Assembly: GCF_022513585.1 (NCBI RefSeq)
Contig: NZ_JAKWBF010000035.1
Span: forward strand, 1 to 52,349
Direction of reading: 5' to 3'
Source: Gordonia gummivorans
GTDB taxonomy: Bacteria > Actinomycetota > Actinomycetes > Mycobacteriales > Mycobacteriaceae
Length of the DNA: 52,349 nucleotides
The stretch's first letter is position 1; every line of letters starts with the position of its first letter. This document shows positions 26,379 through 36,079 of the stretch, in pieces. The notes under the pieces are model-generated. The model searched no databases. It saw only the letters and a program-made list of their open reading frames with translations, and was not told the origin of the DNA. Both the position numbers and the translations under genes were made by a program.

Positions 26379-27578
26379 CTAGTAGACCGGCAACTCCTTG
26401 TCGACCTGGTTCGCCCATGCGGTGACACCGCCCTGCAGATGCTTGGCGTCGGCGAACCCGGCGCGTTTGAGAGCTGCCAGTGCCTCGGCGGACCGGATGC
26501 CGGTCTTGCAGTAGAGGACCGTCGGCCGGTCCTGCGGGATTTGTGCCAGACCCACGCCGGAGAGGATGTCGCCCTTGGGGATGAGCGTCGCACCGTCGAT
26601 GTGCACGATCTCCCACTCGACGGGCTCGCGCACGTCGATCAGCGCGACCTTGTCGCCCGAATCGAGCTTCTGCTTGAGCTCGACGGCCGTCAGGGTCGAA
26701 TCGGCGGCCGCGGCTGCTGCCTCGTCGGACACCACGCCACAGAACTCGTCGTAGTCGATGAGACCGGTGATCCGCTCACCCTCCGGATCCTTGCGGATCT
26801 TGATGGTGCGGTAGGTCATGTCCAGTGCGTCGTACACCATCAGCCGGCCGAGCAGCGGCTCGCCGATACCGCAGATCAGCTTGATCGCCTCGGTGCCCAT
26901 GATCGATCCGATCGATGCGCACAGAATCCCGAGCACGCCTCCCTCGGCGCACGACGGCACCATCCCCGGTGGCGGCGCCTGCGGATAGAGGTCGCGGTAG
27001 TTGATGCCCCGGCCGTCGGGTGCGTCCTCCCAGAACACCGACGCCTGGCCCTCGAAGCGATAGATCGACCCCCACACGTAGGGCTTGTGCGCGAGGACCG
27101 CCGCGTCGTTGACGAGGTAGCGGGTGGCGAAGTTGTCGGTGCCGTCGAGGATCAGGTCGTAGGTCGAGAACAACTCGATCGCACCTTCGGGTTCGAGGCG
27201 CTGGTCGTGGATGTTCACCGTGACATACGGGTTGATCTCGAGGATGGAATCGCGCGCACTCTCGGCCTTGGGACGCCCGACGTCGGACTGCCCGTGGATG
27301 ACCTGACGCTGCAGATTCGACTCGTCGACGACGTCGAATTCGACAATGCCGATGGTGCCGACACCGGCGGCCGCCAGATACAGGAGTGTCGGAGAACCCA
27401 GGCCGCCCGCGCCGATCACCAGGACGCGTGCGTTCTTCAGACGCTTCTGACCGTCCATCCCGACGTCCGGGATGATGAGATGCCGGCTGTAGCGCGCGAC
27501 CTCGTCGTTGCTCAGTTCCGCTGCCGGTTCCACCAGCGGGGGAAGTGACCCCTGCGGTGCTGAACCCCTGTTGGACAC
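26379..27578 (-). CDS. moeZ: Adenylyltransferase/sulfurtransferase MoeZ (MoeB + rhodanese)
   Basis: A 399-residue E1-like activating enzyme with a rhodanese tail, Rv3206c-like. The ATP-binding loop GAGGLGS is at 56-62, the MoeB-type cysteine candidate is C210 (PSCAEGG), and the rhodanese active-site Cys357 is in YCKTGIRS. It activates the C-terminus of small sulphur carriers such as MoaD or CysO and transfers sulphur for molybdopterin, cysteine or thioamide pathways. GTG at 27578 has GGAGG five bases upstream; an ATG at 27590 lacks a ribosome site. No molybdopterin gene is nearby. Confidence 0.93.
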   Translation of the reverse strand: MSNRGSAPQGSLPPLVEPAAELSNDEVARYSRHLIIPDVGMDGQKRLKNARVLVIGAGGLGSPTLLYLAAAGVGTIGIVEFDVVDESNLQRQVIHGQSDVGRPKAESARDSILEINPYVTVNIHDQRLEPEGAIELFSTYDLILDGTDNFATRYLVNDAAVLAHKPYVWGSIYRFEGQASVFWEDAPDGRGINYRDLYPQAPPPGMVPSCAEGGVLGILCASIGSIMGTEAIKLICGIGEPLLGRLMVYDALDMTYRTIKIRKDPEGERITGLIDYDEFCGVVSDEAAAAAADSTLTAVELKQKLDSGDKVALIDVREPVEWEIVHIDGATLIPKGDILSGVGLAQIPQDRPTVLYCKTGIRSAEALAALKRAGFADAKHLQGGVTAWANQVDKELPVY

Positions 27579-27648
27579 GTCCGCCTCCATACGTTTGTTC
27601 TCGGGCTGTACGCGAATCAACGACAGGTCGCCGCGGGGCATTCCCGGA

Positions 27649-28653
27649 TCAGCGCTTGGGGAACGGCCAGGGATTGGGACGGCACACGTAGGTCGGGTTG
27701 GCCTCCATGCCCGGGTCGAGCGCCATGATCTGCTTGTTCGCGACACCGAAGGACTGCTGCATCATCACCGGCGCCAGCGCACCGTCCTGCTTGCACGGTT
27801 CGTGTGCCTCGTAACCGATGCCGTGGCCGGTCTCGTGGTTGATCAGGTACTGCCGGTAGCCGAGTCCGTCACCTTCGTAGGACAGGGCCCCGCGCACCCA
27901 CCGAGCCTCGTTGAGGATCACCCGCTTGTTCGGCGGGTAGAAGCACGACGTCTCCAATTTGATCTGATACCCGCAGAGTTCCTTTGCCGTGCCCGGCGAG
28001 GTCAGAGAGATCCGCAGATCGGGTTCACCGCTGTCGATCCGGCGGAACGACACCTTGCCGTCGCCGATCCAGCTGCGCGGATTGGCCAGCGTGGTGTCGA
28101 CCATCCGCGCGAACATCTGGTCGCCGCCGTAGTCCGAGGGCCGCAGACCGTTCTCGACCTGGACCATGTAGGTGTACTCCTGCCCACCGGTTCCCACCCG
28201 CTGGCCGGTGCCACGCACCGTGCGGAACGTCTCCCGCCCCTTCTGCGTGTAGGGTCCGCCGTCGGGCAGGGTGCCCGCGGGCAGCGGTGCGGTGATGTCC
28301 CCGACCGGGGCGCCGATGGGACGGGTCTCCTTGCTCACGTCGGTGTTGCGCGACGCGGCGGGACTCACCCCTTGTTGATCGGACATCGCCTCGGACCGGC
28401 TGTCGCGCACCGTCACCACGATCAGCACGACGGTCAGCACCAGGAGGACGGGAATGGCATAGGCCCGCCAACCGTAGGTCGACACGAAGCGGCCCAGCGC
28501 GGACTGCTTCTTGCGTTCCGGCTGACCGTCGCGGTCGACGCGTGGGCGTCCGCTGTCGTCGGTCGGATCCCAACGCGCACGCAGCGGCTGATCCGGTTTG
28601 GGACGCCCCGACGACCTCGGGCCCACATCCTTGGCACGAACCCGACTACTCAT
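27649..28653 (-). CDS. DUF3152 membrane-anchored zincin-like protein
   Basis: A 334-residue protein equivalent to Rv3207c. A basic cytoplasmic N-terminus is followed by one membrane helix at about 64-82 and a long extracellular domain. Near its end is HETGHGIGYEAH (His273, Glu274, His277, His284), an HExxHxxGxxxH arrangement close to the metzincin zinc site, followed by a possible Met-turn (PVMMQQS). Cysteines in KELCGYQ, SCFYPP, EPCKQ and YVCRP could form disulphides. A secreted metalloprotease role is inferred from these motifs; the Pfam name gives none. The GTG at 28686 is an alternative start. It is divergent from the tetR gene. Confidence 0.85.
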   Translation of the reverse strand: MSSRVRAKDVGPRSSGRPKPDQPLRARWDPTDDSGRPRVDRDGQPERKKQSALGRFVSTYGWRAYAIPVLLVLTVVLIVVTVRDSRSEAMSDQQGVSPAASRNTDVSKETRPIGAPVGDITAPLPAGTLPDGGPYTQKGRETFRTVRGTGQRVGTGGQEYTYMVQVENGLRPSDYGGDQMFARMVDTTLANPRSWIGDGKVSFRRIDSGEPDLRISLTSPGTAKELCGYQIKLETSCFYPPNKRVILNEARWVRGALSYEGDGLGYRQYLINHETGHGIGYEAHEPCKQDGALAPVMMQQSFGVANKQIMALDPGMEANPTYVCRPNPWPFPKR

Positions 28654-28725
28654 AGCGTCAGGCGCGCCGTCCTCTGTGCGGCTCACCAGACAACTTTCTC
28701 ACAGCACACCGCAGATACCGGGTAA

Positions 28726-29409
<684 letters not shown>

Positions 29410-29424
29410 CCGGGTCGAACCGGT

Positions 29425-29655
29425 CTAGCTACCGAAACCCACTCGGCGGTTCTCTGCCGCACCGACCTCGATGTAGGCGATCTTGGTCACCGGGATCAAG
29501 AAGCGCGCACCCTTCTCGTCGGTCAGGCTGAGCAGCTGCTCTTTACCGCCGAGCGCCGCCTCGACTGCCGCATACGCCTTGTCGCTGGTCAGCGCCGACA
29601 AGACGGTCAGCTCCCGTGGGCTGTCGGTGATGCCGATCTTCACTTCAACGGCCAT
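29425..29655 (-). CDS. DUF3107 family protein (TB9.4-like)
   Basis: A 76-residue conserved actinobacterial protein matching Rv3208A (TB9.4). It is a compact alpha/beta protein (VEVKIGITDSPRELTVLSAL; FLIPVTKIAYIEVG) with no catalytic motif. The ATG at 29655 follows GAAGG with six-base spacing; an upstream GTG at 29661 is possible. It ends 15 bases from the convergent tetR gene and its function is unknown. Confidence 0.88.
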   Translation of the reverse strand: MAVEVKIGITDSPRELTVLSALTSDKAYAAVEAALGGKEQLLSLTDEKGARFLIPVTKIAYIEVGAAENRRVGFGS

Positions 29656-29762
29656 GGCCACCCTTCTCCGTTCTCCTCAAACGCTTGCCGCACCAGGCTA
29701 GTTCAGTGCTCGACGGGACCGACAGGCACTCCGCTCAGAGCGAAAACCCCCGACGGATCGCG

Positions 29763-30482
29763 TCAGCCCAACCCGAGGTCGGCCATCCGTTGCGCGTGCT
29801 TCTCGGCGACCGAATCGAAGAAGTTCGCCACCCCCTGCAGCGAGGTCGCCCCTTCGAACAGCAGGTCGGTGACCTCCTCTTCGGCTGCGAGCACCCATTG
29901 GGCGTGGGTGATCGCCTCACCGAGGAGTCGTCGCCCCCACAACGTCAGCGGTGAGGCGAGGTTGGGGTCGGCGTCGACGGCCGCGCGGACCTGCTCGCGA
30001 GCAAACTGCGAGTTGGCCGTCTCTGCCATCACATCTGCGACCAGGTCACGGGCCTGCGGCGGCAGTACCCCGGCGAGCTCGTTGTAGAAGTCGGCGGCCA
30101 ACCCATCCCCCACATACGCCTTGACCAGCGCCTCCAGCCATGTCTTGGGTGTGGTCACGCGGTGATACTGGTCGAACACCGACCGGTATCGGCGAACCGC
30201 GGCAGCCGCATCGATGCCGGCGGCACCCACCCGTTCGGCGAGCTGATCGAAGTGGCCGATCTCCGACGCAGCCATCCTGGCGATCGCGATACGGCTCTCG
30301 ACGTCGGGTGCCATCGCCGACTCGTCGATCAATCGGTAGAAGGCCGCGAACTCGCCGGCAAGGAGGACGGCGAACAGTTTGGTGAGCGCCGGATGATCCG
30401 GATCGATGTCGCTGATCGACACCGCATTCGACGATGGTGGCTGGGACGATTGGGAGTGGGAGGAGGGGGCTCCGGGCGTCAT
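29763..30482 (-). CDS. Ferritin-like fold protein (Rv3210c-like)
   Basis: A 239-residue helical protein. Carboxylate and histidine residues at ferritin-like positions are visible in EFAAFYRLIDE, ASEIGHFDQL, DGLAADFYNEL and ETANSQFAREQV, so a di-iron or related site is plausible, similar to tRNA-hydroxylase-like proteins. The first about 25 residues (SHSQSSQPPSS) look disordered. The ATG at 30482 was chosen; the frame extends 22 codons further. It is divergent from rhlE with a roughly 200-base gap. Substrate and metal are not known. Confidence 0.8.
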   Translation of the reverse strand: MTPGAPSSHSQSSQPPSSNAVSISDIDPDHPALTKLFAVLLAGEFAAFYRLIDESAMAPDVESRIAIARMAASEIGHFDQLAERVGAAGIDAAAAVRRYRSVFDQYHRVTTPKTWLEALVKAYVGDGLAADFYNELAGVLPPQARDLVADVMAETANSQFAREQVRAAVDADPNLASPLTLWGRRLLGEAITHAQWVLAAEEEVTDLLFEGATSLQGVANFFDSVAEKHAQRMADLGLG

Positions 30483-30685
30483 GAGGCGATCGTAGGCGCG
30501 CCCACGGAACCAGACCAACCACCGGGTGTTGCTGATCACCAAGTACACTGGTCGTCGGTGTACCGGTGCGGGAGTCCACGATTTCCCCGGTCACCTGACA
30601 TTGCGCGCGCACTTTCGACCCGTCTCGTTTCGTGCAGACACCTTGGTGCGTGCAGGAACAGACAGCCAGAAAGGCACAACCGCAC

Positions 30686-32344
30686 ATGACCGATTCCGAC
30701 GTGCAGACAACCATCGTCGACGACACCCACACCTCCCCGACCTTCGCCGAGCTCGGCGTGGACGACCGCATCGTGGCCGCGCTGGCCGACGACGGCAAGA
30801 CCCACACCTTCGCGATCCAGGAGCTGACACTCCCGCTCGCACTCAGTGGCGACGACCTGATCGGCCAGGCCCGCACCGGCATGGGCAAGACATTCGGCTT
30901 CGGTGTCCCGCTGCTGCATCGTCTCGCGCACGCCGAGGAGTCGGGCCTGCGTGCCCTCGACAACACGCCGCGCGCACTGATCATCGTGCCGACGCGCGAA
31001 CTGTGTCTGCAGGTCACCGGCGACTTCGAGGTCGCCGCCAAGAAGCTCACCGACGTCACCCTGAGTGACGGCACCGTACGTCCGCTGAAGATCACGTCGA
31101 TCTACGGTGGACGCCCGTACGAGTCGCAGATCGCCGAACTGCGCAGCGGCGTCGACGTCGTCGTCGGCACCCCGGGCCGACTGCTCGACCTCGCGCAGCA
31201 GGGCCACCTCATCCTCGGCAAGGTCGCCATCCTGGTGCTCGACGAGGCCGACGAAATGCTCGACCTCGGCTTCCTGCCCGACATCGAACGCATCATGAGC
31301 GCGCTGCCCACGCCGCGCCAGACGATGCTGTTCTCGGCGACCATGCCCGGGCCGATCGTCACCCTGGCCCGCACCTTCCTGAATCGGCCCACGCACATCC
31401 GCGCCGAGCACGCCAACGATTCGGCCGTGCACGAGCGCACCACACAGTTCGTCTACCGCGCGCACGCACTGGACAAGGCCGAGTTGGTGGCCCGCATCCT
31501 GCAGGCCGACGGTCGCGGCGCCACGATGGTCTTCACCCGCACCAAGCGGACCGCGCAGAAGGTTGCCGATGATCTCGGCGAACGCGGGTTCAAGGTCGGC
31601 GCAGTGCACGGCGACCTCGGTCAGGTGGCCCGCGAGAAGGCACTCAAGAAGTTCAGGTCCGGCGAGATCGACGTCCTGGTCGCGACCGACGTCGCGGCCC
31701 GCGGCATCGACATCGACGACGTCACCCACGTGATCAACTACCAGATCCCCGAAGACGACAAGAATTATGTGCACCGCATCGGTCGCACCGGTCGGGCCGG
31801 GCGCACCGGCATCGCGGTGACCCTCGTCGACTGGGATGAGCTGCACCGCTGGGAACTGATCGACAAGGCACTCGGCCTCGACATCCCGGAGCCCGCCGAA
31901 ACCTACTCAACCTCAGAGCATCTGCGTTCCGACCTGTCGATCCCGGAGTCGGCGACCGGCCGTATCTCGGCTCCGCGACGCGAGCCTGCCGAGCGTGAAC
32001 GGACCGAACGCACCGAACGCAAGCCGCGCGAACGCACCGCCAACCGCAGCCGTCGACGCACTCGGGGCGGCAAGCCGGTCGGTGACGCACCGGCCGAGTC
32101 GTCCACCAGCACGACCTCCACCACCGCGAAGACAGACGCCCCGAAGGCCTCCGCAACCACGAAGACCGCCACCGCAAAGACCTCCGGCGACACGACGGCC
32201 GACGGCAACACGAAAACCGACGGGGGTGACGGCTCCGATGGGCCGCGCCGCCGGCGTCGTCGCCGTGGTGGGCGCGGACGCGGCGGAGCCTCGAACGGTT
32301 CGCCCGCCTCGGCCGCGTCGGCTACCTCGGCTCCCGCCGAATAG
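30686..32344 (+). CDS. rhlE: DEAD-box ATP-dependent RNA helicase RhlE-like
   Basis: A 552-residue RNA helicase matching Rv3211. Walker A ARTGMGKT is at 62-69, DEAD at 186-189, SAT in LFSATMPG and motif VI in HRIGRTGR. The core ends near residue 430. The remaining 120 residues are a low-complexity tail: first Arg/Glu-rich (AEREERT-like repeats of ERTERT), then Ser/Thr/Lys-rich, then an Arg/Gly-rich RRRRRRGGRGRGG-type end, typical of RNA-binding tails. The start ATG is preceded by AAAGG at a long spacing. It is followed by the beta-propeller gene after 43 bases. Confidence 0.92.
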   Translation: MTDSDVQTTIVDDTHTSPTFAELGVDDRIVAALADDGKTHTFAIQELTLPLALSGDDLIGQARTGMGKTFGFGVPLLHRLAHAEESGLRALDNTPRALIIVPTRELCLQVTGDFEVAAKKLTDVTLSDGTVRPLKITSIYGGRPYESQIAELRSGVDVVVGTPGRLLDLAQQGHLILGKVAILVLDEADEMLDLGFLPDIERIMSALPTPRQTMLFSATMPGPIVTLARTFLNRPTHIRAEHANDSAVHERTTQFVYRAHALDKAELVARILQADGRGATMVFTRTKRTAQKVADDLGERGFKVGAVHGDLGQVAREKALKKFRSGEIDVLVATDVAARGIDIDDVTHVINYQIPEDDKNYVHRIGRTGRAGRTGIAVTLVDWDELHRWELIDKALGLDIPEPAETYSTSEHLRSDLSIPESATGRISAPRREPAERERTERTERKPRERTANRSRRRTRGGKPVGDAPAESSTSTTSTTAKTDAPKASATTKTATAKTSGDTTADGNTKTDGGDGSDGPRRRRRRRGGRGRGGASNGSPASAASATSAPAE

Positions 32345-32387
32345 CCGGCCGGTCCACTGCAGCGACGACACAGCGACGACACGACAC

Positions 32388-33650
32388 GTGGCCCGACTCA
32401 GACCTGAACGCCGCACACCGATCGATTTTGTCGTCACCGCGGTCATCGTGGTGGTCGTGGTGGCGCTCGGGGTCATCGCCTGGGCGGTGAGCCCGGTCCG
32501 GCACACCGAGAGCGACGCTGCCGAGAAGGCGGCTCCGACGGTCCCCGCGGCCACCGCGATCCCCGACCGCCTCGTCGCCGGCTGGCACGCTCGCTCATCC
32601 GCCACGCGAATCCCCGCGCTCGGCGACGCCGTGGTGGTCACCGGTGACGGGGGCGACGTCGTCGCGCACGATCCGTTCACCGGCCACGAGGTGTGGTCGT
32701 ATCGACGCGACCTCGCGCTCTGCACCACCGACGCCGTGTGGCCGGGCAGCAGCGATTCGGTACTCGCGGTGTACCGCAACTCGCGGGGCTGCTCCGAGGT
32801 CACCGCTCTCGACGGCAAGACCGGGCGTCGCACGGCCGCCCGGTCAAGCGACGCCGACAACACCCTGCACCTCGTCAGCGACTCGGGTTACGTTGTCGCA
32901 CAAGGCCCTACCCGCCTGGAGACCTGGGGCTCCAACCTGGTCCGCGGAATCGAGTACGGCCGCGTCGACGCCCCGGTGAACCCCGACGTCCAGCCCGGCC
33001 GGGCGAACTGCCGGCTCTTCTCCTCTGCCATCTCCGGTGATCGGGTCGCGGTCATCGAGCACTGTGGCGAGGAACCGGGCTATCGGCTCACCGTTCTCGG
33101 CGCGTTGCTGAACTCGGAGGAGAAGGTCACCGAGTACGGTTCGTCGCTGCTCACCATCGACACCCTGCAGGCACCGCCGGTCCTCGTCGCGATGAACTCC
33201 TCGACCATCTCCATCTACGACGCCGGCAGCACCAATCCCGGCTCGCCGACGCCGCCCCGCATCCGGCTGTTCAATCAGGACGGCGTCCCCGGCTCGACCC
33301 ACGACGTCAAGGGCGAGCGCACCCCACGAGCCGACAGCGTGCCGATCGACGACGACCCGGTGGTCACCTACTGGACCGGGCAGGCGACCGTCGTGCTCGA
33401 CGCCGGCACCGGCCGGCCGAAGTACCAGGTCCCCGGCACACTGGGCCCGGGAGCACTGATGGACCGACAACTCCTGTTGCCGAGCCCGTCGGGGATCAGT
33501 GTCCGCGACGTCGAGACCGGACGCGAGATCCGCACCATCGCGCTGACCCGCACAGACTTCCGCGGTGGCACCGTGAGCCTGCGGGTGATCGGGCAGGTCG
33601 TCGTCGAGCAACGTGGTGACATGATCGAGGCCTTCGTCCCGGCTCCCTGA
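32388..33650 (+). CDS. Membrane-anchored PQQ-like beta-propeller protein (Rv3212-like)
   Basis: A 420-residue protein with one N-terminal membrane helix at about 14-36 and an outer domain with repeated PQQ/quinoprotein-like blades (VVVTGDGGDVVAHDPFTGHEVW; VTALDGKTGRRTAA; VVLDAGTGRPKYQV; SVRDVETGREIRT). Cysteines at several places in the outer domain may form disulphides. No catalytic quinoprotein residues are evident, so a binding or scaffold role at the cell envelope is more likely than an enzyme. The GTG start was chosen as the first in-frame start after rhlE. It is convergent with the ParA-like gene. Confidence 0.82.
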   Translation: MARLRPERRTPIDFVVTAVIVVVVVALGVIAWAVSPVRHTESDAAEKAAPTVPAATAIPDRLVAGWHARSSATRIPALGDAVVVTGDGGDVVAHDPFTGHEVWSYRRDLALCTTDAVWPGSSDSVLAVYRNSRGCSEVTALDGKTGRRTAARSSDADNTLHLVSDSGYVVAQGPTRLETWGSNLVRGIEYGRVDAPVNPDVQPGRANCRLFSSAISGDRVAVIEHCGEEPGYRLTVLGALLNSEEKVTEYGSSLLTIDTLQAPPVLVAMNSSTISIYDAGSTNPGSPTPPRIRLFNQDGVPGSTHDVKGERTPRADSVPIDDDPVVTYWTGQATVVLDAGTGRPKYQVPGTLGPGALMDRQLLLPSPSGISVRDVETGREIRTIALTRTDFRGGTVSLRVIGQVVVEQRGDMIEAFVPAP

Positions 33651-33768
33651 GCCCGTTGCGAGTCTCCTCCCGATCGCCGCCGAGCAAGCAACCCCTCCCG
33701 ATGGCTGAGGCGCCGCCCTGAGGAGCGGTGCGTCGGGAGCGGTCGTGACTCAGGGGCCCGGTGGTGGG

Positions 33769-34560
33769 TCAGACCAAGTCGAAGGTCTGGACTTGCTGGC
33801 CGGCGTCCCAGTACTTCCAGAGGTTCTCGGCCAGTTCGCGATATGCGGTGGCGCCCTTGTTCTTTCGTCCGCGCATCACCGACGTTCCGGAGGCCGACGC
33901 CTCGGCGAAGCGCACGGTCCGCGGGATCGGCGGGGACAGCACCGCGAGGTCGTACCGATCGGACACATCGGAGAGCACATCGCGACTGTGGGTGGTGCGC
34001 GCGTCGAAGAGCGTCGCGACCGCACCGAGCATGGTGAGCGACGGATTGGTGATCTGCTGTACCTCGGACACCGTACGCAACAGTTGCCCGACGCCACGGT
34101 GGGCCAGCGTCTCGCATTGCAGCGGCACGATCACCTCGTCGGCCGCTGTGAGTCCGTTGAGCGTGAGCACCCCCAGCGACGGCGGGCAGTCGACGAGGAT
34201 GACGTCGAAGTCCTCCGACACCTCGGCCAGTGCGCGCTTGAGCGCATACTCCCGACCCGGTCGCATGAGCAGCAGCGCCTCGGCGCCGGCCAGGTCGATG
34301 GTGGCCGGGAGCAGCGTCACGTTGTCCTCGGTGTCGAGCAGGACGTCGGTGATCTCCGCGTCGCCGAGCAGCACGTCGTGGACCGAGGTCTCGAGTTGAT
34401 CCGGGTCGTGGCCCAGCGAGAACGTAAGGCACCCTTGTGGATCGAGATCCACCACCAGAACCGAGACATCCAGGTCGGCGAGAGCGGCCCCGAGTGACTC
34501 CACCGTAGTGGTCTTGGCCACCCCGCCCTTCTGGTTGGCAATCGCGAGGATGCGCGTCAT
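33769..34560 (-). CDS. ParA/Soj-family ATPase
   Basis: A 263-residue deviant-Walker ATPase matching Rv3213c. The deviant Walker A KGGVAKTT is at 10-17, the A' region is VVDLDPQGCLT and the Walker B region is VILVDCPPSLG. No parB or parS-like sequence is adjacent, so it is an orphan ParA involved in positioning some cargo rather than a plasmid or chromosome partition locus. The ATG at 34560 begins directly with MTRILAIANQ; an upstream in-frame start adds 13 residues that are not family-like. Confidence 0.9.
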   Translation of the reverse strand: MTRILAIANQKGGVAKTTTVESLGAALADLDVSVLVVDLDPQGCLTFSLGHDPDQLETSVHDVLLGDAEITDVLLDTEDNVTLLPATIDLAGAEALLLMRPGREYALKRALAEVSEDFDVILVDCPPSLGVLTLNGLTAADEVIVPLQCETLAHRGVGQLLRTVSEVQQITNPSLTMLGAVATLFDARTTHSRDVLSDVSDRYDLAVLSPPIPRTVRFAEASASGTSVMRGRKNKGATAYRELAENLWKYWDAGQQVQTFDLV

Positions 34561-34616
34561 GCAACTACTGTACGGCCACGGCGCCGAGAGGGCCCGCATT
34601 GGCCGCCAGTCGGGGC

Positions 34617-35057
34617 CTAATCGTCCGACTCGGTTCCCCCGAGCTCACCGGCCAGCCATCGCACCGACGCCGGACTGAACAAGAATCCGAGGACCACGAG
34701 GGCGGCCAGCCCCAACGGCACCGCGAAGGTCGGCTGATGGCTGGTGAACAGGTAATAGGCGACCGGCAGCAGCAGGATCTGCGCGACCATCGCGATGGCC
34801 CGCCCCCACCGGCGCCCGGTCAGCAGTGCGACCCCACCGAGGAGGACGCCACCGCCGATGATCCCGAACCACGCGGCCGTGCCGTAGCCGCTGATCGCGA
34901 CCTCCTCATGGCCGGCCAGACCCCGGATCACCAACACCGCGGCGACGATCACGGCGATCGCGCCCTCGAGTGCCGTCACCACCCCCGCCACCCGAATGGC
35001 TGTCGGTGGACGGTCGCCTGGATCGGCGACGACCGGCTGCTCTTGCTCCCTGCTCAC
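34617..35057 (-). CDS. Small integral membrane protein (Rv3217c-like)
   Basis: A 146-residue protein with four hydrophobic segments at about 21-45, 58-80, 86-104 and 110-128. The N-terminus (MSREQEQPVVADPGDRPP) is acidic and cytoplasmic. No catalytic motif is visible; the family is conserved in Mycobacteriales with unknown function. It is divergent from the diacylglycerol kinase-like gene, with starts about 60 bases apart, and 56 bases upstream of the parA-like gene on the same strand. Confidence 0.8.
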   Translation of the reverse strand: MSREQEQPVVADPGDRPPTAIRVAGVVTALEGAIAVIVAAVLVIRGLAGHEEVAISGYGTAAWFGIIGGGVLLGGVALLTGRRWGRAIAMVAQILLLPVAYYLFTSHQPTFAVPLGLAALVVLGFLFSPASVRWLAGELGGTESDD

Positions 35058-35116
35058 GCGTCCAGCCTAGGGATCGATTACGCACGGCCTGGCGCTACCC
35101 CATATCCTCGGATGTC

Positions 35117-36079
35117 GTGCGCGTCATGCTCATCGTCAACCCGTTCGCCACCGCCACCAGTCCGGCGGGTCGCGATGCGCTGGTCCATACCCTGAGCGCC
35201 CACTTTCACCTCGACGTCGAGCACACCACACACCGCGGCCACGCCGGGGAGCTGGCACAGCGTGCGCTGGCCGAGGAGTTCGACGTCGTGATCGTGCACG
35301 GCGGCGACGGCTCGGTGAACGAGGCGGCCAACGGCCTGCTGGATCCCCCGAATGCGTCCGACCCCACCCGCCGTCGTCCTGCTCTGGCCGTCATCCCCGG
35401 TGGCAGCGCCAACGTGTTCGCGCGGACGCTCGGGATCGACGCCGACCCCCTGGCCGCGACCCGCCAGATCATCGGCCTCATCGATTCCGGGCAGTGCCGG
35501 CGCATCGGGCTCGGCCACGCCGCCGACCGCTGGTTCCTGTTCAACTGCGGAATGGGTATGGATGCGGTGGTGGTCCACGCGATGGAGGACAAGCGCCACG
35601 CCGGTAAGGCGGCGACGCCGATGCGGTATCTGTGGACGACGGTCAGCAGCTTCCTGCGCAACGCGGGCAGTTCGGCGACCTTCGACGTGGAGATCCCCGG
35701 CCGGGACCCGATCACCGGCGCCCGGTTCGGCTTCGTGTCGAACACCAGCCCGTGGACCTATCTCGGCAAACGCGAGATCCGCACCAATCCCAACACCGGC
35801 TTCGACAGCCGGCTCGGTGTCTTTGTCGCGACGTCGTCGGGCGCCCTGCGCAACATCCCGCTTGCCGTCCGACTGCTGGCCCAGGCCGACCCCAAGGCCA
35901 GGCATCTGTTCCGGGACGACGATGTCGAGGCGGTGCGTTTTGTCGCCGCCGAACCCATCGACGTGCAGATGGACGGCGACTACATCGGCGCGTTCACCGA
36001 CATCCGGTTCGGTCACCGACGCGCCGCCCTCGACGTGGTCGCTCCCCTGGCGACGAGCACCACCGACACCACCAAGTAA
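35117..36079 (+). CDS. Diacylglycerol/sphingosine kinase-like lipid kinase
   Basis: A 320-residue DAGK-catalytic-domain protein matching Rv3218. The nucleotide loop is VHGGDGSVNEAANG at about 60-73, followed by VIPGGSANVFARTLGI, as in DgkB/YegS. It probably phosphorylates a lipid such as diacylglycerol or a glycolipid precursor. The GTG at 35117 gives the family-like start MRVMLIVNPFA; an ATG nine bases later is also possible. Its last 67 bases overlap the 3' end of the convergent MFS gene; both protein ends look genuine. Confidence 0.88.
   Translation: MRVMLIVNPFATATSPAGRDALVHTLSAHFHLDVEHTTHRGHAGELAQRALAEEFDVVIVHGGDGSVNEAANGLLDPPNASDPTRRRPALAVIPGGSANVFARTLGIDADPLAATRQIIGLIDSGQCRRIGLGHAADRWFLFNCGMGMDAVVVHAMEDKRHAGKAATPMRYLWTTVSSFLRNAGSSATFDVEIPGRDPITGARFGFVSNTSPWTYLGKREIRTNPNTGFDSRLGVFVATSSGALRNIPLAVRLLAQADPKARHLFRDDDVEAVRFVAAEPIDVQMDGDYIGAFTDIRFGHRRAALDVVAPLATSTTDTTK

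Noticed and set aside
33716..33755. CCCTGAG...CTCAGGG inverted repeat between convergent genes
   Set aside because: Seven-base arms and a 26-base loop in high-GC DNA could arise by chance.
33769..34560. ParA-like gene considered as a plasmid or chromosome partition locus
   Set aside because: There is no ParB gene or parS-like palindrome nearby, and the gene is the Rv3213c counterpart in a conserved chromosomal block.
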